From assembly GCF_000003605.2 (NCBI RefSeq), contig NW_003139424.1:1-64000 (forward strand): a stretch of 64,000 bases of DNA, read 5' to 3'. Shown piece after piece: positions 34,272-47,578 of this stretch. Positions within the stretch are counted from its first letter, which is position 1; each line of letters opens with the position of its first letter. The stretch comes from Saccoglossus kowalevskii (Eukaryota > Hemichordata > Enteropneusta > Harrimaniidae). The notes below the pieces were generated by a model. It searched no databases. It saw only the letters and a program-made list of their open reading frames with translations, and was not told where the DNA came from. The position numbers were made by a program, and so were the translations under genes.

Positions 34272-35212
34272 CTAAGTCAATGGCACGACACTCCCGCAGT
34301 TAAACTTCGAAAACATTAAGTAAATGTCTCGAGAATGCCTCATAAATGAGCAGACTATCACAATAGACCACGGGAAAATCGACGACAAACTGTGTACAAA
34401 GTTGTGAAAAGCGATTGCAAAGTTGGCAGTTTCATTCGGGATTGTTACCTGTGATATCATATTAACAAGTCCCATAGTTAAAAGTTCGAAAATGTGAAAA
34501 CTAGTTCCTAATTTGTTGTTAAATTACCGTAGTGTTGCTCAAACTATGTAGAGGTCATAGGTCATTTTTAAATGGCACTTTTGCAAGCGATATCGATTTT
34601 GAAACTTTGAAAAACATGAAATAGCCGCCAATTCGGTTCAATTTCAAATAGTCCATGCAGCTGTGTTGTTAGGTGACAACTCATGTTTAAAGTAAAGCAC
34701 AATCGGGCGTGGTTAGTACTTGCATGGGAGACTCACTGAGAAAACAAGCTGTTGTTTTTTCTTTTTGTTTCATCACACGCACGGAAAAAATATAAGGCGA
34801 CATTCATGCATTTTTTCTTACTGTGATGTCAATCATTTCTTGTGGAAAATCGTGGATTTTTTGTATTTGTTTAATTAATGAATAGTTTTAAAATTTCGTA
34901 TTTTTTAAAAAAACAAGTTGTTTGTGTCTGCAGGCACGTAGTGGGATTTATGCTGTTAATACTCCGTGCAAAGTTGTTCAAAGTGATTGCAAAGTTGTGC
35001 AAAGTGATTTCAAAGTTTATAGATGTATTTGTTTATATGACCTAAGTTGTTGGCATATAGAAACACGCAGTTGTAAAGTCAAGAAATTTAATAAAGGCCA
35101 GTTGAAAGCAGCCTGTGGATGTTCACATGAGCTGACTGTAAACAGTTGGAAAACTGCGTGCAAAGTTGGAAAAAGCGGTTGAAATGTTGGCGAAGTTGCT
35201 TGTATATTTAAC
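34272..35212. repeat. Satellite monomer, long form (941 bp)
   Basis: Twin of the preceding unit in its second half (tgaatagttttaaaa). It shares ctaagtcaatgg and cataaatgagcag with the unit after it, so similarity steps along the row of three. Confidence 0.95.
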
Positions 35213-36155
35213 CTAAGTCAATGGCACGACACTCCCGCAGTTAAATTTCGAAAACATTAAGTAAATGTCTCGAGAATGCCTCATAAATGAGCAGACTATC
35301 ACAATAGACCACAGGAAAATCGACGACAAACTGTGTACAAAGTTGTGAAAAGCGATTGCAAAGTTGGCAGTTTCATTCGGGATTGTTACCTGTGATATCA
35401 TATAAACAAGTCCCATAGTTAAAAGTTCGAAAATGTGAAAACTAGTTCCCAATTTGTTGTTAAATTACCGTAGTGTTGTTCAAAGTATGTAGAGGTCATA
35501 GGTCATTTTTAAATGGCACTTTTGCAAGCGATATCGATTTTGAAACTTTGAAAAACATGAAATAGCCGCCAATTCGGTTCAATTTCAAATAGTCCATGCA
35601 GCTGTGTTGTTAGGTGACCAACTCATGTTTAAAGTAAAGCATAATTGGGCGTGGTTAGTACTTGCATGGGAGACTCACTGAGTAAACAAGCTGTTGTTTT
35701 TTTCTTTTTGTTTCATCACACGCACGGAAAAAATATAAGGCGACATTCATGCATTTTTACTTACTGTGATGTCAATCATTTCTTGTGGAAAATCGTGGAA
35801 TTTTTGTATTTGTTTAATTAATGACAAGTTTTAAAATTTCGTATTTTTTTTAAAAACAAGTTGTTGGAGTCTGCAGGCACGTAGTGGGATTTATGCTGTT
35901 AATACTCCGTGCAAAGTTGTTCAAAGTGATTGCAAAGTTGTGAAAAGTGATTTCAAAGTTTATAGATGTATTTGTTTATATGACCTAAGTTGTTGGCACA
36001 TAGAAACACGCAGTTGTAAAGTCAAGAAATTTAATAAAGGCCAGTTGAAAGCAGCCTGTGGATGGTCACATGAGCTGACTGTAAACTGTTGGAAAACTGC
36101 GTGCAAAGTTGGAAAAAGCGGTTGAAATGTTGGCGAAGTTGCTTGTACATTTAAC
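35213..36155. repeat. Satellite monomer, long form (943 bp)
   Basis: Starts ctaagtcaatgg with cataaatgagcag, as in the preceding unit. The second half differs: catttttacttac, atgacaagttt, gttgtgaaaagtg and ggatggtcac. Confidence 0.95.
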
Positions 36156-37050
36156 CTAAGTCATTGGCACGACACTCCCGCAGTTAAATTTCGAAAACAT
36201 TAAGTAAATGTCTCGAGAATGCCTCATAAATAAGCAGACTATCACAATAGTCCACAGGAAAATCGACGAGAAACTGTGTACAAAGTTGTGAAAAGCGATT
36301 GCAAAGTTGGCAGTTTCATTCGGGATTGTTCCCTGTGATATCATATAAACAAGTCCCATAGTTAAAAGTTCGAAAATGTGAAAACTAGTTCCTAATTTGT
36401 TGTTAAATTACCGTAGTGTTGCTCAAAGTATGTAGAGGTCATAGGTCATTTTTAAATGGCACTTTTGCCAGCGATATCGATTTTGAAACTTTGAAAAACA
36501 TGAAATAGCCGCAAATTCAGTTCAATTTCAAATAGTCCATGCAGCTGTGTTGTTAGGTGACCAACTGATGTTTAAAGTAAAGCATAATTGGGCGTGGTTA
36601 GTACTTGCATGGGAGACTCACTGAGTAAACAAGCTGTTGTTTTTTCTTTTTGTTTCATCACACGCACGGAAAAAAATAAGGCGACATTCATGCATTTTTT
36701 CTTACTGTGATGTCAATCATTTCTTGTGGAAAATCGTGGAATTTTTGTATTTGTTTAATTAATGAAAAGTTTTAAAATTTCGTATTTTTTTTAAAAACAA
36801 ACCGTGCAAAGTTGTTCAAAGTGATTGCAAAGTTGTGCAAAGTGATTTCAAAGTTTATAGATGTATTTGTTTATATGACCTAAGTTGTTGGCATATAGAA
36901 ACACGCAGTTGTAAAGTCAAGAAATTTAATAAAGGCCAGTTGAAAGCAGCCTGTGGATGTTCACATGAGCTGACTGTAAACTGTTGGAAAACTGCGTGCA
37001 AAGTTGGAAAAAGCGGTTGAAATGTTGGCGAAGTTGCTTGTACATTTAAC
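36156..37050. repeat. Satellite monomer, short form (895 bp)
   Basis: Short form. Markers caatagtccac, gacgagaaactg, gccagcgatatcg and a 1-bp shorter aaaaaaataagg. Preceded by gtacatttaacc, as is the next unit. Confidence 0.95.
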
Positions 37051-37318
37051 CTAAGTCATTGGCACGACACTCCCGCAGTTAAATTTCGAAAACATTAAGT
37101 AAATGTCTCGAGAATGCCTCATAAATAAGCAGATTATCACAATAGACCACAGGAAAATCGACGAGAAACTGTGTACAAAGTTGTGAAAAGCGATTGCAAA
37201 GTTGGTAGTTTCATTCGGGATTGTTACCTGTGATATCATATTAACAAGTCCCATAGTTAAAAGTTCGAAAATGTGAAAACTAGTTCCTAATTTGTTGTTA
37301 AATTACCGTAGTGTTACT
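37051..37318. repeat. Partial monomer ending at the assembly gap
   Basis: The first 268 bp of a unit (gattatcac, gacgagaaactg, atattaacaag). It stops at gtgttact directly before the run of N. Confidence 0.95.
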
Positions 37319-37368
37319 NNNNNNNNNNNNNNNNNNNNNNNNNNNNNNNNNNNNNNNNNNNNNNNNNN
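37319..37368. other. Assembly gap, exactly 50 N
   Basis: 50 consecutive N. The left flank ends about 268 bp into a monomer and the right flank resumes about 15 bp into one, so the phase is broken. Restoring phase alone needs at least about 640 bp; the true length is unknown and may be many units. Confidence 0.98.
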
Positions 37369-38250
37369 CACACTCTCGCAGTTAAATTTCGAAAACATTA
37401 ATTAAATGTCTCGAGAATGCCTCATAAATAAGCAGACTATCACAATAGACCACTGGAAAATCGACGACAAACTGTGTACAAAGTTGTGAAAAGCGATTGC
37501 AAAGTTGGTAGTTTCATTCGGGATTGTTACCTGTGATATCATATAAACAAGTCCCATAGTTAAAAGTTCGAAAATGTGAAAACTAGTTCCCAATTTGTTG
37601 TTAAATTAACGTAGTGTTGCTCAAACTATGTAGAGGTCATAGGTCATTTTTAAATGGCACTTTTGCAAGCGATATCGATTTTGAAACTTTGAAAAACATG
37701 AAATAGCCGTCAATTCGGTTCAATTTCAAATAGTCGATGCAGCTGTGTTGTTAGGTGACCAACTCATGTTTAAAGTAAAGCACAATCGGGCGTGGTTAGT
37801 ACTTGCATGGGAGACTCACTGAGAAAACAAGCTGTTGTTTTTTCTTTTTGTTTCATCACACGCACGGAAAAAATATAAGGCGACATTCATGCATTTTTTC
37901 TTACTGTGATGTCAATCATTTCTTGTGGAAAATAGTGGAATTTTTGTATTTGTTTAATTAATGAAAAGTTTTAAAATTTCGTATTTTTTTTAAAAACAAA
38001 CCGTGCAAAGTTGTTCAAAGTGATTGCAAAGTTGTGCAAAGTGATTTCAAAGTTTATAGATGTATTTGTTTATATGACCTAAGTTGTTGGCATATAGAAA
38101 CACGCAGTTGTAAAGTCAAGAAAATTTAATAAAGGCCAGTTGAAAGCAGCCTGTGGATGTTCACATGAGCTGACTGTAAACTGTTGGAAAACTGCGTGCA
38201 AAGTTGGAAAAAGCGGTTGAAATGTTGGCGAAGTTGCTTGTATATTTAAC
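37369..38250. repeat. Partial monomer, short form, right of the gap (882 bp)
   Basis: Lacks only the first bases of the unit. It carries cactctcgcag, attaattaaatg, cactggaaaatcg, aacgtagtg, ccgtcaattcgg and agtcgatgc, combining markers of the units at 8097 and 9933. Short form at about 37996. Confidence 0.94.
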
Positions 38251-39195
38251 CTAAGTCATTGGCACGACACTCCCGCAGATAAATTTCGTAAACATTAAGT
38301 AAATGTCTCGAGAATGCCTCATAAATAAGCAGACTATCACAATAGACCACAGGAAAATCGACGACAAACTGTGTACTAAGTTGTGAAAAGCGATTGCAAA
38401 GTTGGCAGTTTCATTCGGGATTGTTCCCTGTGATATCATATAAACAAGTCCCATAGTTAAAAGTTCGAAAATGTGAAAACTAGTTCCTAATTTGTTGTTA
38501 AATTACCGTAGTGTTGCTCAAAGTATGTAGAGGTCATAGGTCATTTTTAAATGGCACTTTTGCAAGCGATATCGATTTTGAAACTTTGAAAAACATGAAA
38601 TAGCCGCCAATTCGGTTCAATTTCAAATAGTCCATGCAGCTGTGTTGTTAGGTGACCAACTCATGTTTAAAGTAAAGCGCAATTGGGAGTGGTTAGTACT
38701 TGCATGGGAGACTCACTGAGCAAAGAAACAGATGTTTTTTCTTTTTGTTTCATCACACGCACGGAAAAAATATAAGGCGACATTCATGCATTTTTTCTTA
38801 CTGTGATGTCAATCATTTCTTGTGAAAAATCGTGCGTGGAATTTTTGTATTTGTTTAATTAATGAAAAGTTTTAAAATTTCGTATTTTTTTAAAAACAAG
38901 TTGTTTGTGTCTGCAGGCACCTAGTGGGATTTATGCTGTTAATACTCCGTGCAAAGTTGTTCAAAGTGATTGCAAAGTTGTGCAAAGTGATTTCAAAGTT
39001 TATAGATGTATTTGTTTATATGACCTAAGTTGTTGGCATATAGAAACACGCAGTTGTAAGGTGAAGAAATTTAATAAAGGCCAGTTGAAAGCAGCCTGTG
39101 GATGTTCACATGAGCTGACTGTAAACTGTTGGAAAACTGCGTGGAAAGTTGGAAAAAGCGGTTGAAATGTTGGCGAAGTTGCTTGTATATTTAAC
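38251..39195. repeat. Satellite monomer, long form with 4-bp duplication (945 bp)
   Basis: Markers gcagataaatttcg, gtactaagttg, gcgcaattgggag, gaaacagatg, tgtaaggtgaag and the 4-bp duplication aatcgtgcgtgg. The unit at 41077 has the same set. Confidence 0.95.
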
Positions 39196-40135
39196 CTAAG
39201 TCATTGGCACGACACTCCCGCAGTTAAATTTCGAAAACATTAAGTAAATGTCTCGAGAATGCCTCATAAATAAGCAGACTATCACAATAGACCACAGGAA
39301 AATCGACGACAAACTGTGTACAAAGTTGTGAAAAGCGATTGCAAAGTTGGTAGTTTCATTCGGGATTGTTACCTGTGATATCATATAAACAAGTCCCATA
39401 GTTAAAAGGTCGAAAATGTGAAAACTAGTTCATAATTTGTTGTTAAATTACCGTAGTGTTGCTCAAAGTATGTAGAGGTCATAGGTCATTTTTAAATGGC
39501 ACTTTTGCAAGCGATATCGATTTTGAAACTTTGAAAAACATGAAATAGCCGCCAATTCGGTTCAATTTCAAATAGTCCATGCAGCTGTGTTGTTAGGTGA
39601 CCAACTCATGTTTAAAGTAAAGCACAATCGGGCGTGGTTAGTACTTGCATGGGAGACTCTCTGAGTAAAGAAGCAGATGTTTTTTCTTTTTGTTTCATCA
39701 CACGCACGGAAAAAATATAAGGCGACATTCATGCATTTTTTCTTACTGTGATGTCAATCATTTCTTGTGAAAAATCGTGGAATTTTTGTATTTGTTTAAT
39801 TAATGAAAAGTTTTAAAATTTCGTATTTTTTAAAAACAAGTTGTTGGTGTCTGCAGGCACGTAGTGGGATTTATGCTGTTAATACTCCGTGCAAAGTTGT
39901 TCAAAGTGATTGCAAAGTTGTGAAAAGTGATTTCAAAGTTTATAGATGTATTTGTTTATATGACCTAAGTTGTTGGCATATAGAAACACGCAGTTGTAAA
40001 GTCAAGAAATTTAATAAAGGCCAGTTGAATGCAGACTGTGGATGTTCACATGAGCTGACTGTAAACTATTGGAAAACTGCGTGCAAAGTAGGAAAAAGCG
40101 GTTGAAATGTTGGCGAAGTTGCTTGTATATTTAAC
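39196..40135. repeat. Satellite monomer, long form (940 bp)
   Basis: Has gttaaaaggtcg, gactctctgag and gaagcagatg. The tail has gttgtgaaaagtg, tgaatgcagactg and aactattgg. Confidence 0.95.
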
Positions 40136-41076
40136 CTAAGTCATTGGCACGACACTCCCGCAGTTAAATTTCGAAAACATTAAGTAAATGTCTCGAGAAT
40201 GCCTCATAAATAAGCAGACTATCACAATAGACCACAGGAAAATCGACGACAAACTGTGTACAAAGTTGTGAAAAGCGATTGCAAAGTTGGTAGTTTCATT
40301 CGGGATTGTTACCTGTGATATCATATAAACAAGTCCCAAAGTTAAAAGGTCGAAAATGTGAAAACTAGTTCCTAATTTGTTGTTAAATTACCGTAGTGTT
40401 GCTCAAAGTATGTAGAGGTCATAGGTCATTTTTAAATGGCACTTTTGCAAGCGATATCGATTTTGAAACTTTGAAAACCATGAAATAGCCGCCAATTCGG
40501 TTCAATTTCAAATAGTCCATGCAGCTGTGTTGTTAGGTGACCAACTCATGTTTAAAGTAAAGCGCAATCGGGAGTGGTTAGTACTTGCATGGGAAACTCA
40601 CAGAGTAAACATGTTGTTGTTTTTTCTTTTTGTTTCATCACACGCATGGAAAAAATACAAGGCGACATTCATGCATTTTTTCTTACTGTGATGTCAATCA
40701 TTTCTTGTGGAAAATCGTGGAATTTGTGTATTTGTTTAATTAATGAAAAGTTTTAAAATTTCGTATTTTTTTAAAAACAAGTTGTTGGTGTTTGCAGGCA
40801 CGTAGTGGGATTTATGCTGTTAATACTCCGTGCAAAGTTGTTCAAAGTGATTGCAAAGTTGTGCAAAGTGATTTCAAAGTTTTTAGATGTATTTGTTTAT
40901 ATGACCTAAGTTGTTGGCATATAGAAACACGCAGTTGTAAAGTCAAGAAATTTAATAAAGGCCAGTTGAAAGCAGCCTGTGGATGTTCACATGAGCTGAC
41001 TGTAAACTGTTGGAAAACTGCGTGCAAAGTTGGAAAAAGCGGTTGAAATGTTGGCGAAGTTGCTTGTATATTTAAC
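40136..41076. repeat. Satellite monomer, long form (941 bp)
   Basis: Markers tcccaaagttaaaagg, gaaaaccatg, gggaaactcacagag, aatacaaggcg and gaatttgtgtatttg. The last three recur two units later, at about 42.48-42.61 kb. Confidence 0.95.
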
Positions 41077-42021
41077 CTAAGTCATTGGCACGACACTCCC
41101 GCAGATAAATTTCGTAAACATTAAGTAAGTGTCTCGAGAATGCCTCATAAATAAGCAGACTATCACAATAGACCACAGGAAAATCGACGACAAACTGTGT
41201 ACTAAGTTGTGAAAAGCGATTGCAAAGTTGGCAGTTTCATTCGGGATTGTTCCCTGTGATATCATATAAACAAGTCCCATAGTTAAAAGTTCGAAAATGT
41301 GAAAACTAGTTCCTAATTTGTTGTTAAATTACCGTAGTGTTGCTCAAAGTATGTAGAGGTCATAGGTCATTTTTAAATGGCACTTTTGCAAGCGATATCG
41401 ATTTTGAAACTTTCAAAAACATGAAATAGCCGCCAATTCGGTTCAATTTCAAATAGTCCATGCAGCTGTGTTGTTAGGTGACCAACTCATGTTTAAAGTA
41501 AAGCGCAATTGGGAGTGGTTAGTACTTGCATGGGAGACTCACTGAGTAAAGAAACAGATGTTTTTTCTTTTTGTTTCATCACACGCACGGAAAAAATATA
41601 AGGCGACATTCATGCATTTTTTCTTACTGTGATGTCAATCATTTCTTGTGAAAAATCGTGCGTGGAATTTTTGTATTTGTTTAATTAATGAAAAGTTTTA
41701 AAATTTCGTATTTTTTTAAAAACAAGTTGTTTGTGTCTGCAGGCACGTAGTGGGATTTATGCTGTTAATACTCCGTGCAAAGTTGTTCAAAGTGATTGCA
41801 AAGTTGTGCAAAGTGATTTCAAAGTTTATAGATGTATTTGTTTATATGACCTAAGTTGTTGGCATATAGAAACACGCAGTTGTAAGGTGAAGAAATTTAA
41901 TAAAGGCCAGTTGAAAGCAGCCTGTGGATGTTCACATGAGCTGACTGTAAACTGTTGGAAAACTGCGTGCAAAGTTGGAAAAAGCGGTTGAAATGTTGGC
42001 GAAGTTGCTTGTATATTTATC
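41077..42021. repeat. Satellite monomer, long form with 4-bp duplication (945 bp)
   Basis: Near copy of the unit at 38251, exactly 2826 bp (three units) downstream, including aatcgtgcgtgg and tgtaaggtgaag. Confidence 0.95.
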
Positions 42022-42962
42022 CTAAGTTATTGGCACGACACTCCCGCAGTTAAATTTCGAAAACATTAAGTAAATGTCTCGAGAATGCCTCATAAATAAG
42101 CAGACTATCACAATAGACCACAGCAAAATCGACGACAAACTGTGTACAAAGTTGTGAAAAGCGATTGCAAAGTTGGTAGTTTCATTCGGGATTGTTACCT
42201 GTGATATCATATAAACAAGTCCCATAGTTAAAAGTTCGAAAATGTGAAAACTAGTTCCTAATTTGTTGTTAATTTACCGTAGTGTTGCTCAAAGTATGTA
42301 GAGGTCATAGGTCATTTTTAAATGGCACTTTTGCAAGCGATATCGATTTTGAAACTTTGAAAAACATGAAATAGCCGCCAATTCGGTTCAATTTCAAATA
42401 GTCCATGCAGCTGTGTTGTTAGGTGACCAACTCATGTTTAAAGTAAAGCGCAATCGGGAGTTGTTAGTACTTGCATGGGAAACTCACAGAGTAAACAAGT
42501 TGTTGTTTTTTCTTTTTGTTTCATCACACGCATGGAAAAAATACAAGGCGACATTCATGCATTTTTTCTTACTGTGATGTCAATCATTTCTTGTGGAAAA
42601 TCGTGGAATTTGTGTATTTGTTTAATTAATGAAAAGTTTTAAAATTTCGTATTTTTTTAAAAACAAGTTGTTGGTGTCTGCAGGCACGTAGTGGGATTTA
42701 TGCTGTTAATACTCCGTGCAAAGTTGTTCAAAGTGATTGCAAAGTTGTGCAAAGTGATTTCAAAGTTTTTAGATGTATTTGTTTATATGACCTAAGTTGT
42801 TGGCATATAGAAACACGCAGTTGTAAAGTCAAGAAATTTAATAAAGGCCAGTTGAAAGCAGCCTGTGGATGTTCACATGAGCTGACTGTAAACTGTTGGA
42901 AAACTGCGTGCAAAGTTGGAAAAAGCGGTTGAAATGTTGGCGAAGTTGCTTGTATATTTACC
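42022..42962. repeat. Satellite monomer, long form (941 bp)
   Basis: Begins ctaagttattgg. Carries gggaaactcacagag, aatacaaggcg and gaatttgtgtatttg as at 40.6-40.7 kb, and caggcacgtag in the tail. Confidence 0.95.
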
Positions 42963-43903
42963 CTAAGTCATTGGCACAACACTCCCGCAGTTAAATTTCG
43001 AAAACATTAAGTAAATGTCTCGAGAATGCCTCATAAATAAGCAGACTATCACAATAGACCACAGGAAAATCGACGACAAACTGTGTACAAAGTTGTGAAA
43101 AGCGATTGCAAAGTTGGTAGTTTCATTCGGGATTGTTACCTGTGATATCATATAAACAAGTCCCATAGTTAAAAGTTCGAAAATGTGAAAACTAGTTCCT
43201 AATTTGTTGTTAAATTACCGCAGTTTTGCTCAAAGTATGTAGAGGTCATAGGTCATTTTTAAATGGCACTTTTGCAAGCGATATCGATTTTGAAACTTTG
43301 AAAAACATGAAATAGCCGCCAATTCGGTTCAATTTCAAATAGTCCATGCAGCTGTGTTGTTAGGTGAACAACTCATGTTTAAAGTAAAGCACAATCGGGC
43401 GTGGTTATTACTTGCATGGGAGACTCACTGAGAAAACAAGCTGTTGTTTTTTCTTTTTGTTTCATCACACGCACGGAAAAAATATAAGGCGACATTCATG
43501 CATTTTTTCTTACTGTGATGTCAATCATTTCTTGTGGAAAATCGTGGAATTTTTGTATTTGTTTAATTAATGAAAAGTTTTAAAATTTCGTATTTTTTAA
43601 AAAACAAGTTGTTGGTGTCTGCAGGCACGTAGTGGGATTTATGCTGTTAATACTCCGTGCAAAGTTGTTCAAAGTGATTGCAAAGTTGTGCAAAGTGATT
43701 TCAAAGTTTTTAGATGTATTTGTTTATATGACCTAAGTTGTTGGCATATAGAAACACGCAGTTGTAAAGTCAAGAAATTTAATAAAGGCCAGTTGAAAGC
43801 AGCCTGTGGATGTTCACATGAGCTGACTGTAAACTGTTGGAAAACTGCGTGCAAAGTTGGAAAAAGCGGTTGAAATGTTGGCGAAGTTGCTTGTATATTT
43901 AAC
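42963..43903. repeat. Satellite monomer, long form (941 bp)
   Basis: Preceded by ttaccctaag. Has ggcacaacactc, ccgcagttttgc, ggtgaacaac and ggttattacttg, the last two shared with the units at 12751, 13692 and 62516. Confidence 0.95.
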
Positions 43904-44844
43904 CTAAGTCATTGGCACGACACTCCCGCAGTTAAATTTCGAAAACATTAAGTAAATGTCTCGAGAATGCCTCATAAATAAGCAGACTATCACAATAGAC
44001 CACAGGAAAATCGACGACAAACTGTGTATAAAGTTGTGAAAGCGATTGCAAAGTTGTTAGTTTCATTCGGGATTGTTACCTGTGATATCATATAAACAAG
44101 TCCCATAGTTAAAAGTTCGAAAATGTGAAAACTAGTTCCTAATTTGTTGTTAAATTACCGTAGTGTTGCTCAAAGTATGTAGAGGTCATAGGCCATTTTT
44201 AAATGGCACTTTTGCAAGCGATATCGATTTTGAAACTTTGAAAAACATGAAATAGCCGCCAATTCGGTTCAATTTCAAATAGTCCATGCAGCTGTGTTGT
44301 TAGGTGACCAACTCATGTTTAAAGTAAAGCACAATCGAGCGTGGTTAGTACTTGCATGGGAGACTCACTGAGAAAACAAGCTGTTGTTTTTTCTTTTTGT
44401 TTCATCACACGCACGAAAAAAATATAAGGCGACATTCATGCATTTTTTCTTACTGTGATGTCAATCATTTTTTGTGAAAAATCGTGGAATTTTTGTATTT
44501 GTTTAATTAATGAAAAGTTTTAAAATTTCTTATTTTTTTAAAAAACAAGTTGTTGGTGTTTGCATGCACGTAGTGGGATTTATGCTGTTAATAATCCGTG
44601 CAAAAATGTTCAAAGTGATTGCAAAGTTGTGCAAAGTGATTTCAAAGTTTATAGATGTATTTGTATATATGACCAAAGTTGTTGGCATATAGAAACGCGC
44701 ACTTGTAAAGTCAAGATATTTAATAAAGGCCAGTTGAAAGCAGCCTGTGGATGTTCACATGAGCTGACTGTAAACTGTTGGAAAACTGCGTGCAAAGTTG
44801 GAAAAATCGGTTGAAATGTTGGCGAAGTTGCTTGTATATTTAAC
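43904..44844. repeat. Satellite monomer, long form with C-type tail (941 bp)
   Basis: The body matches the unit at 29569 (gtgtataaagttg, ataggccattt, ttcttattt) and the tail matches that at 29.27-29.56 kb (atgaccaaagttg, agatatttaat, ggaaaaatcgg). Confidence 0.94.
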
Positions 44845-45740
44845 CTAAGTCATTGGCACGACACTCCCGCAGTTAAATTTCGAAAACATTAAGTAAATGT
44901 CTCGAGAATGCCTCATAAATAAGCAGACTATCACAATAGACCACAGGAAAATCGACGACAAACTGTGTACAAAGTTGTGAAAGCGATTGCAAAGTTGTTA
45001 GTTTCATTCGGGATTGTTACCTGTGATATCATATAAACAAGTCCCATAGTTAAAAGTTCGAAAATGTGAAAACTAGTTCCTAATTTGTTGTTAAATTACC
45101 GTAGTGTTGCTCAAAGTATGTAGAGGTCATAGGTCATTTTTAAATGGCACTTTTGCAAGCGATATCGATTTTGAAACTTTGAAAAACATGAAATAGCCGC
45201 CAATTCGTTTCAATTTCAAATAGTCCATGCAGCTGTGTTGTTAGGTGACCAACTCATGTTTAAAGTAAAGCACAATCGGGCGTGATTAGTACTTGCATGG
45301 GAGACTCACTGAGAAAACAAGCTGTTGTTTTTTCTTTTTGTTTCATCACACGCACGGAAAAAAATATAAGGCGACATTCATGCATTTTTTCTTACTGTGA
45401 TGTCAATCATTTCTTGTGGAAAATCGTGGAATTTTTGTATTTGTTTTATTAATGAAAAGTTTTAAAATTTCGTATTTTTTTTAAAAACAAACCGTGCAAA
45501 GATGTTCAAAGTGATTGCAAAGTTGTGCAAAGTGATTTCAAAGTTTATAGATGTATTTGTTTATATGACCTAAGTTGTTGGCATATATAAACACGCAGTT
45601 GTAAAGTCAAGAAATTTAATAAAGGCCAGTTGAAAGCAGCCTGTGGATGTTCACATGAGCTGACTGTAAACTGTTGGAAAACTGCGTGCAAAGTTGGAAA
45701 AAGCGGTTGAAATGTTGGCGAAGTTGCTTGTATATTTAAC
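44845..45740. repeat. Satellite monomer, short form (896 bp)
   Basis: Shares gtgaaagcgattgc and gttgttagtttc with the preceding unit. Short form (caaaccgtgc at about 45488), followed by aagatgttc, with atatataaacacg in the tail. It opens the L/S alternating stretch. Confidence 0.95.
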
Positions 45741-46682
45741 CTAAGTCATTGGCACGACACTCCCGCAGTTAAATTTCGTAAACATTAAGTAAATGTCTCG
45801 AGAATGCCTCATAAATAAGCAGACTATCACAATAGACCACAGGAAAATCGACGACAAACTGTGTACAAAGTTGTGAAAAGCGATTGCAAAGTTGGCAGTT
45901 TCATTCGGGATTGTTCCCTGTGATATCATATAAACAAGTCCCATAGTTAAAAGTTCGAAAATGTGAAAACTAGTTCTTAATTTGTCGTTAAATTACCGTA
46001 GTGTTGCTCAAAGTATGTAGAGGTCATAGGTCATTTTTAAATGGCACTTTTGCAAGCGATATCGATTTTGAAACTTTGAAAAACATGAAATAGCCGCCAA
46101 TTCGGTTCAATTTCAAATAGTCCATGCAGCTGTGTTGTTAGGTGACCAACTCATGTTTAAAGTAAAGCATAATTGGGCGTGGTTAGTACTTGCATGGGAG
46201 ACTCACTGAGTAAACAAGCTGTTGTTTTTTCTTTTTGTTTCATCACACGCACGGAAAAAATATACGGCGACATTCATGCATTTTTTCTTATTGTGATGTC
46301 AATCATTTCTTGTGGAAAATCGTGGAATTTTTGTATTTGTTTAATTAATGAAAAGTTTTAAAATTTCGTATTTTTTTTAAAAACAAGTTGTTGGTGTCTG
46401 CAGGCACGTAGTGGGATTTATGCTGTTAATACTCCATGCTAAGTTGTTCAAAGTGATAGCAAAGTTGTGCAAAGTGATTTCAAAGTTTTTAGATGTATTT
46501 GTTTATATGACCTAAGTTGTTGGCATATAGAAACACGCAGTTGTAAAGTCAAGAAATTTAATAAAGGCCAGTTGAAAGCAGCCTGTGGATGTTCACATGA
46601 GCTGACTGTAAACTGTTGGAAAACTGCGTGCAAAGTTGGAAAAAGCGGTTGAAATGTTGGCGAAGTTGCTTGTATATTTAAC
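45741..46682. repeat. Satellite monomer, long form (942 bp)
   Basis: Has ttcgtaaacatt, tttgtcgttaaa, aatatacggcg and cttattgtgatg. The last two recur in the next unit. Its tail has ctccatgctaag and gtgatagcaaag. Confidence 0.95.
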
Positions 46683-47578
46683 CTAAGTCATTGGCACGAC
46701 ACTCCCGCAGTTAAATTTCGTAAACATTAAGTAAATGTCTCGAGAATGCCTCATAAATAAGCAGACTATCACAATAGACCACAGGAAAATCGACGACAAA
46801 CTGTGTACAAAGTTGTGAAAAGCGATTGCAAAGTTGGCAGTTTCATTCGGGATTGTTCCCTGTGATATCATATAAACAAGTCCCATAGTTAAAAGTTCGA
46901 AAATGTGAAAACTAGTTCCTAATTTGTTGTTAAATTACCGTAGTGTTGCTCAAAGTATGTAGAGGTCATAGGTCATTTTTAAATGGCACTTTTGCAAGCG
47001 ATATCGATTTTGAAACTTTGAAAAACATGAAATAGCCGCCAATTCGGTTCAATTTCAAATAGTCCATGCAGCTGTGTTGTTAGGTGACCAACTCATGTTT
47101 AAAGTAAAGCATAATTGGGCGTGGTTAGTACTTGCATGGGAGACTCACTGAGTAAACAAGCTGTTGTTTTTTCTTTTTGTTTCATCACACGCACGGAAAA
47201 AATATACGGCGACATTCATGCATTTTTTCTTATTGTGATGTCAATCATTTCTTGTGGAAAATCGTGGAATTTTTGTATTTGTTTAATTAATGAAAAGTTT
47301 TAAAATTTCGTATTTTTTTTAAAAACAAACCGTGCAAAGTTGTTCAAAGTGATTGCAAAGTTGTGCAAAGTGATTTCAAAGTTTATAGATGTATTTGTTT
47401 ATATGACCTAAGTTGTTGGCATATAGAAACACGCAGTTGTAAAGTCAAGAAATTTAATAAAGGCCAGTTGAAAGCAGCCTGTGGATGTTCACATGAGCTG
47501 ACTGTAAACTGTTGGAAAACTGCGTGCAAAGTAGGAAAAAGCGGTTGAAATGTTGGCGAAGTTGCTTGTATATTTAAC
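46683..47578. repeat. Satellite monomer, short form (896 bp)
   Basis: ttcgtaaacatt, aatatacggcg and cttattgtgatg as in the preceding unit. The 47.2-49.9 kb block that is duplicated at 53.8 kb begins in its second half. Confidence 0.95.
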
